Origin: Myxococcaceae bacterium
GTDB lineage: Bacteria; Myxococcota; Myxococcia; Myxococcales; Myxococcaceae
Direction of reading: 5' to 3'
Assembly (NCBI GenBank): GCA_018262385.1
Contig: JAGSPQ010000259.1
Location: 1-5,902 of the forward strand
Length of the DNA: 5,902 bases
Every line of letters begins with the position of its first letter. Positions within the stretch are counted from its first letter, which is position 1. Below, one piece after another: positions 4,924 to 5,902 of the stretch. The notes below the pieces were generated by a model that saw only the letters and a list, made by a program, of their open reading frames with translations, made no database searches and was not told where the DNA came from. A program made the position numbers and the translations under genes.

Positions 4924-5902
4924 TCTCGCTTCCTCGTTGGACCGGCGCGCTGCTCGTCGCTTCGCTGCTCACCCTCGGCGGGTCCGGCTGCTCGTGCGGC
5001 CCCAGGCCTCCGGTGATCGCCGACGGCGGGGCTCCCGACGCGGGGCTCGACGCCGGGGAAGTCGACGCGGGCGAGGTCGATGCCGGCCCGCCTCCGGCGC
5101 TGAAGATCTTCAAGGTCCTGCCTCCCCGCGGCGGAGCAGCCGGCGGCACCAACGTGCTGCTGCAGGGCAGCGGCTTCATCCGCGACTTCTCGGGCACCGG
5201 CAGCCAGGCGAAGAAGGTCACGACCCTGAAGTTCGGCTCGAACTCGGTGATCGACTACCAGATCATCGACGACGAGACGCTCGAGCTGCGCTCGCCGCCC
5301 GGGCTCGCCGGCCCGGCCCACGTGGTGATGACCAACCCGCTGGGGACCTTCACCTGCAACAGCTGCTTCACCTACTTCGACGAGCTGGTGGTCAACGGCA
5401 TCACCCCGAAGGAGGGAACGATCGCCGGCGGCAACGAGGTCACCCTCGACGGCCAGGGCTTCACTCCCGACGTCGAGGTGCTGTTCGGCGTCTTCTCCTC
5501 GCCGAAGGTCACCTTCGTCTCGAGCAAGCAGCTCAAGGTCATCGTCCCGCGCGGGCAGGTGGCCGACCTGGTCGACCTCACCGTCTACAACAAGAACGGC
5601 GTCGCCAACGCGCGGCGCGTCTACCGGTACTTCGACGAGCTGCGAATCACCGGCGTGGCCCCGCTGACCGGCCCGCTCGCGGGTGGCACCGCGGTCACGC
5701 TCACCGGCACCGGCTTCTCCGACGCGACCTCGCTCAAGTTCGGCACCGTGGACGCGACCTCGTTCACCGTCGTCTCCGACACCCAAGTGACCGCGGTCAG
5801 CCCGGCCGCCTCCGCACCGGGCGCGGTGGATCTGGTCCTCGTCACTCCCCGCGCCAGCTGGACCGCGAAGAGGGCGTTCACCTACTTCGATCCCACCGGC
5901 GC
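4920..5902 (+). CDS. IPT/TIG-repeat lipoprotein with Asp-Ala-Gly linker (partial, 3' end missing)
   Basis: The frame is open from the ATG at 4920 to the window edge, giving 327 residues so far. A signal peptide (LLVASLLTLGGSGC) leads to a probable lipidated Cys24. The lipobox GSGC is slightly atypical because Gly sits at -3. A low-complexity linker rich in DAG (about 35-60) follows. Three tandem Ig-like IPT/TIG domains occupy about 61-153, 154-237 and 240-324. The last two open with a GITP/GVAP-type strand and then AGG-x-x-VTL (169-176, 254-261), and all three finish with a YFD motif (152-154, 237-239, 322-324). The first has G-G-T-N-V at 75-79. TIG domains act as adhesion or spacer modules in surface proteins. 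More repeats or a C-terminal functional domain may lie beyond the window. The gene overlaps the upstream stop by 4 nt, so it is probably co-translated. No catalytic residues are visible. Confidence 0.9.
   Translation, partial: MISLPRWTGALLVASLLTLGGSGCSCGPRPPVIADGGAPDAGLDAGEVDAGEVDAGPPPALKIFKVLPPRGGAAGGTNVLLQGSGFIRDFSGTGSQAKKVTTLKFGSNSVIDYQIIDDETLELRSPPGLAGPAHVVMTNPLGTFTCNSCFTYFDELVVNGITPKEGTIAGGNEVTLDGQGFTPDVEVLFGVFSSPKVTFVSSKQLKVIVPRGQVADLVDLTVYNKNGVANARRVYRYFDELRITGVAPLTGPLAGGTAVTLTGTGFSDATSLKFGTVDATSFTVVSDTQVTAVSPAASAPGAVDLVLVTPRASWTAKRAFTYFDPTG
5037..5087 (+). repeat. DAG linker repeats with a 15-nt EVDAG duplication
   Basis: Four DAG motifs (residues 40-42, 44-46, 49-51 and 54-56) follow the lipidated cysteine. 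The last two EVDAG units are 15-nt direct repeats (5058-5072 and 5073-5087) that differ at three bases, each a silent third-position change. Such acidic Ala/Gly linkers tether the folded domains away from the membrane in many myxobacterial lipoproteins. Confidence 0.75.
5100..5890 (+). repeat. Three tandem IPT/TIG domain repeats
   Basis: About 85-95 codons per unit. The boundaries are marked by TYFDELVVNGITP (residues 151-163), RYFDELRITGVAP (236-248) and TYFDPTG at the window edge. The last strand of one domain runs directly into the first strand of the next without a linker, which suggests a stiff rod. The first unit has an extra loop with Ser/Gly/Lys (about 88-100) and a C-x-x-C pair (146, 149). 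Confidence 0.75.

Noticed and set aside
4920..5902. Possible tRNA, CRISPR or mobile element at the right end
   Set aside because: The whole stretch is an open frame with IPT/TIG repeats. No cloverleaf, spacer-repeat periodicity, transposase or terminal inverted repeat is visible.

Overview
The window reads as part of a high-G+C, Gram-negative genome of myxobacterial type (Myxococcales/Myxococcota). The grounds are codon third positions that are almost all G or C, a run of large secreted lipoproteins with Asp-Ala-Gly linkers behind the lipidated cysteine, and domain types that myxobacteria use heavily (VWA, choice-of-anchor D, PKD, PPC, IPT/TIG). The lineage is inferred from style, not from a marker-gene comparison.

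Layout. (1) Positions 1-786, minus strand: the first 262 codons of atpG, the F1 ATP synthase gamma subunit, whose 3' end runs off the left edge. (2) Positions 787-902: a 116-bp divergent intergenic region with an 11-nt palindrome and one weak promoter-like match for atpG. (3) Positions 903-5902, plus strand: four consecutive genes, each with a lipoprotein-type signal peptide. They are a VWA-domain protein (903-2018), a two-repeat choice-of-anchor D/PKD/C-terminal 'DIDLHV' protein (2015-3460), a cysteine-rich protein with two PPC-like domains (3457-4923), and an IPT/TIG-repeat protein that runs off the right edge (4920-end). All three junctions are 4-nt stop/start overlaps (GTGA, ATGA, ATGA), which strongly suggests one translationally coupled operon.

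The four plus-strand products should be exported, lipidated and, with no Asp at position +2 of any of them, sent to the outer membrane or cell surface. Together they offer a metal-dependent adhesion fold, several Ig-like beta-sandwich modules and a long disulfide-rich stalk. The simplest reading is a surface-exposed multi-lipoprotein complex, perhaps for adhesion or envelope assembly. No enzyme, transporter or regulator is visible to fix its role, so the function is unknown. The best candidate for something undescribed is this operon as a unit, in particular the nine-fold four-cysteine module array in its third gene. I see no RNA gene, mobile element, CRISPR array or clear terminator.
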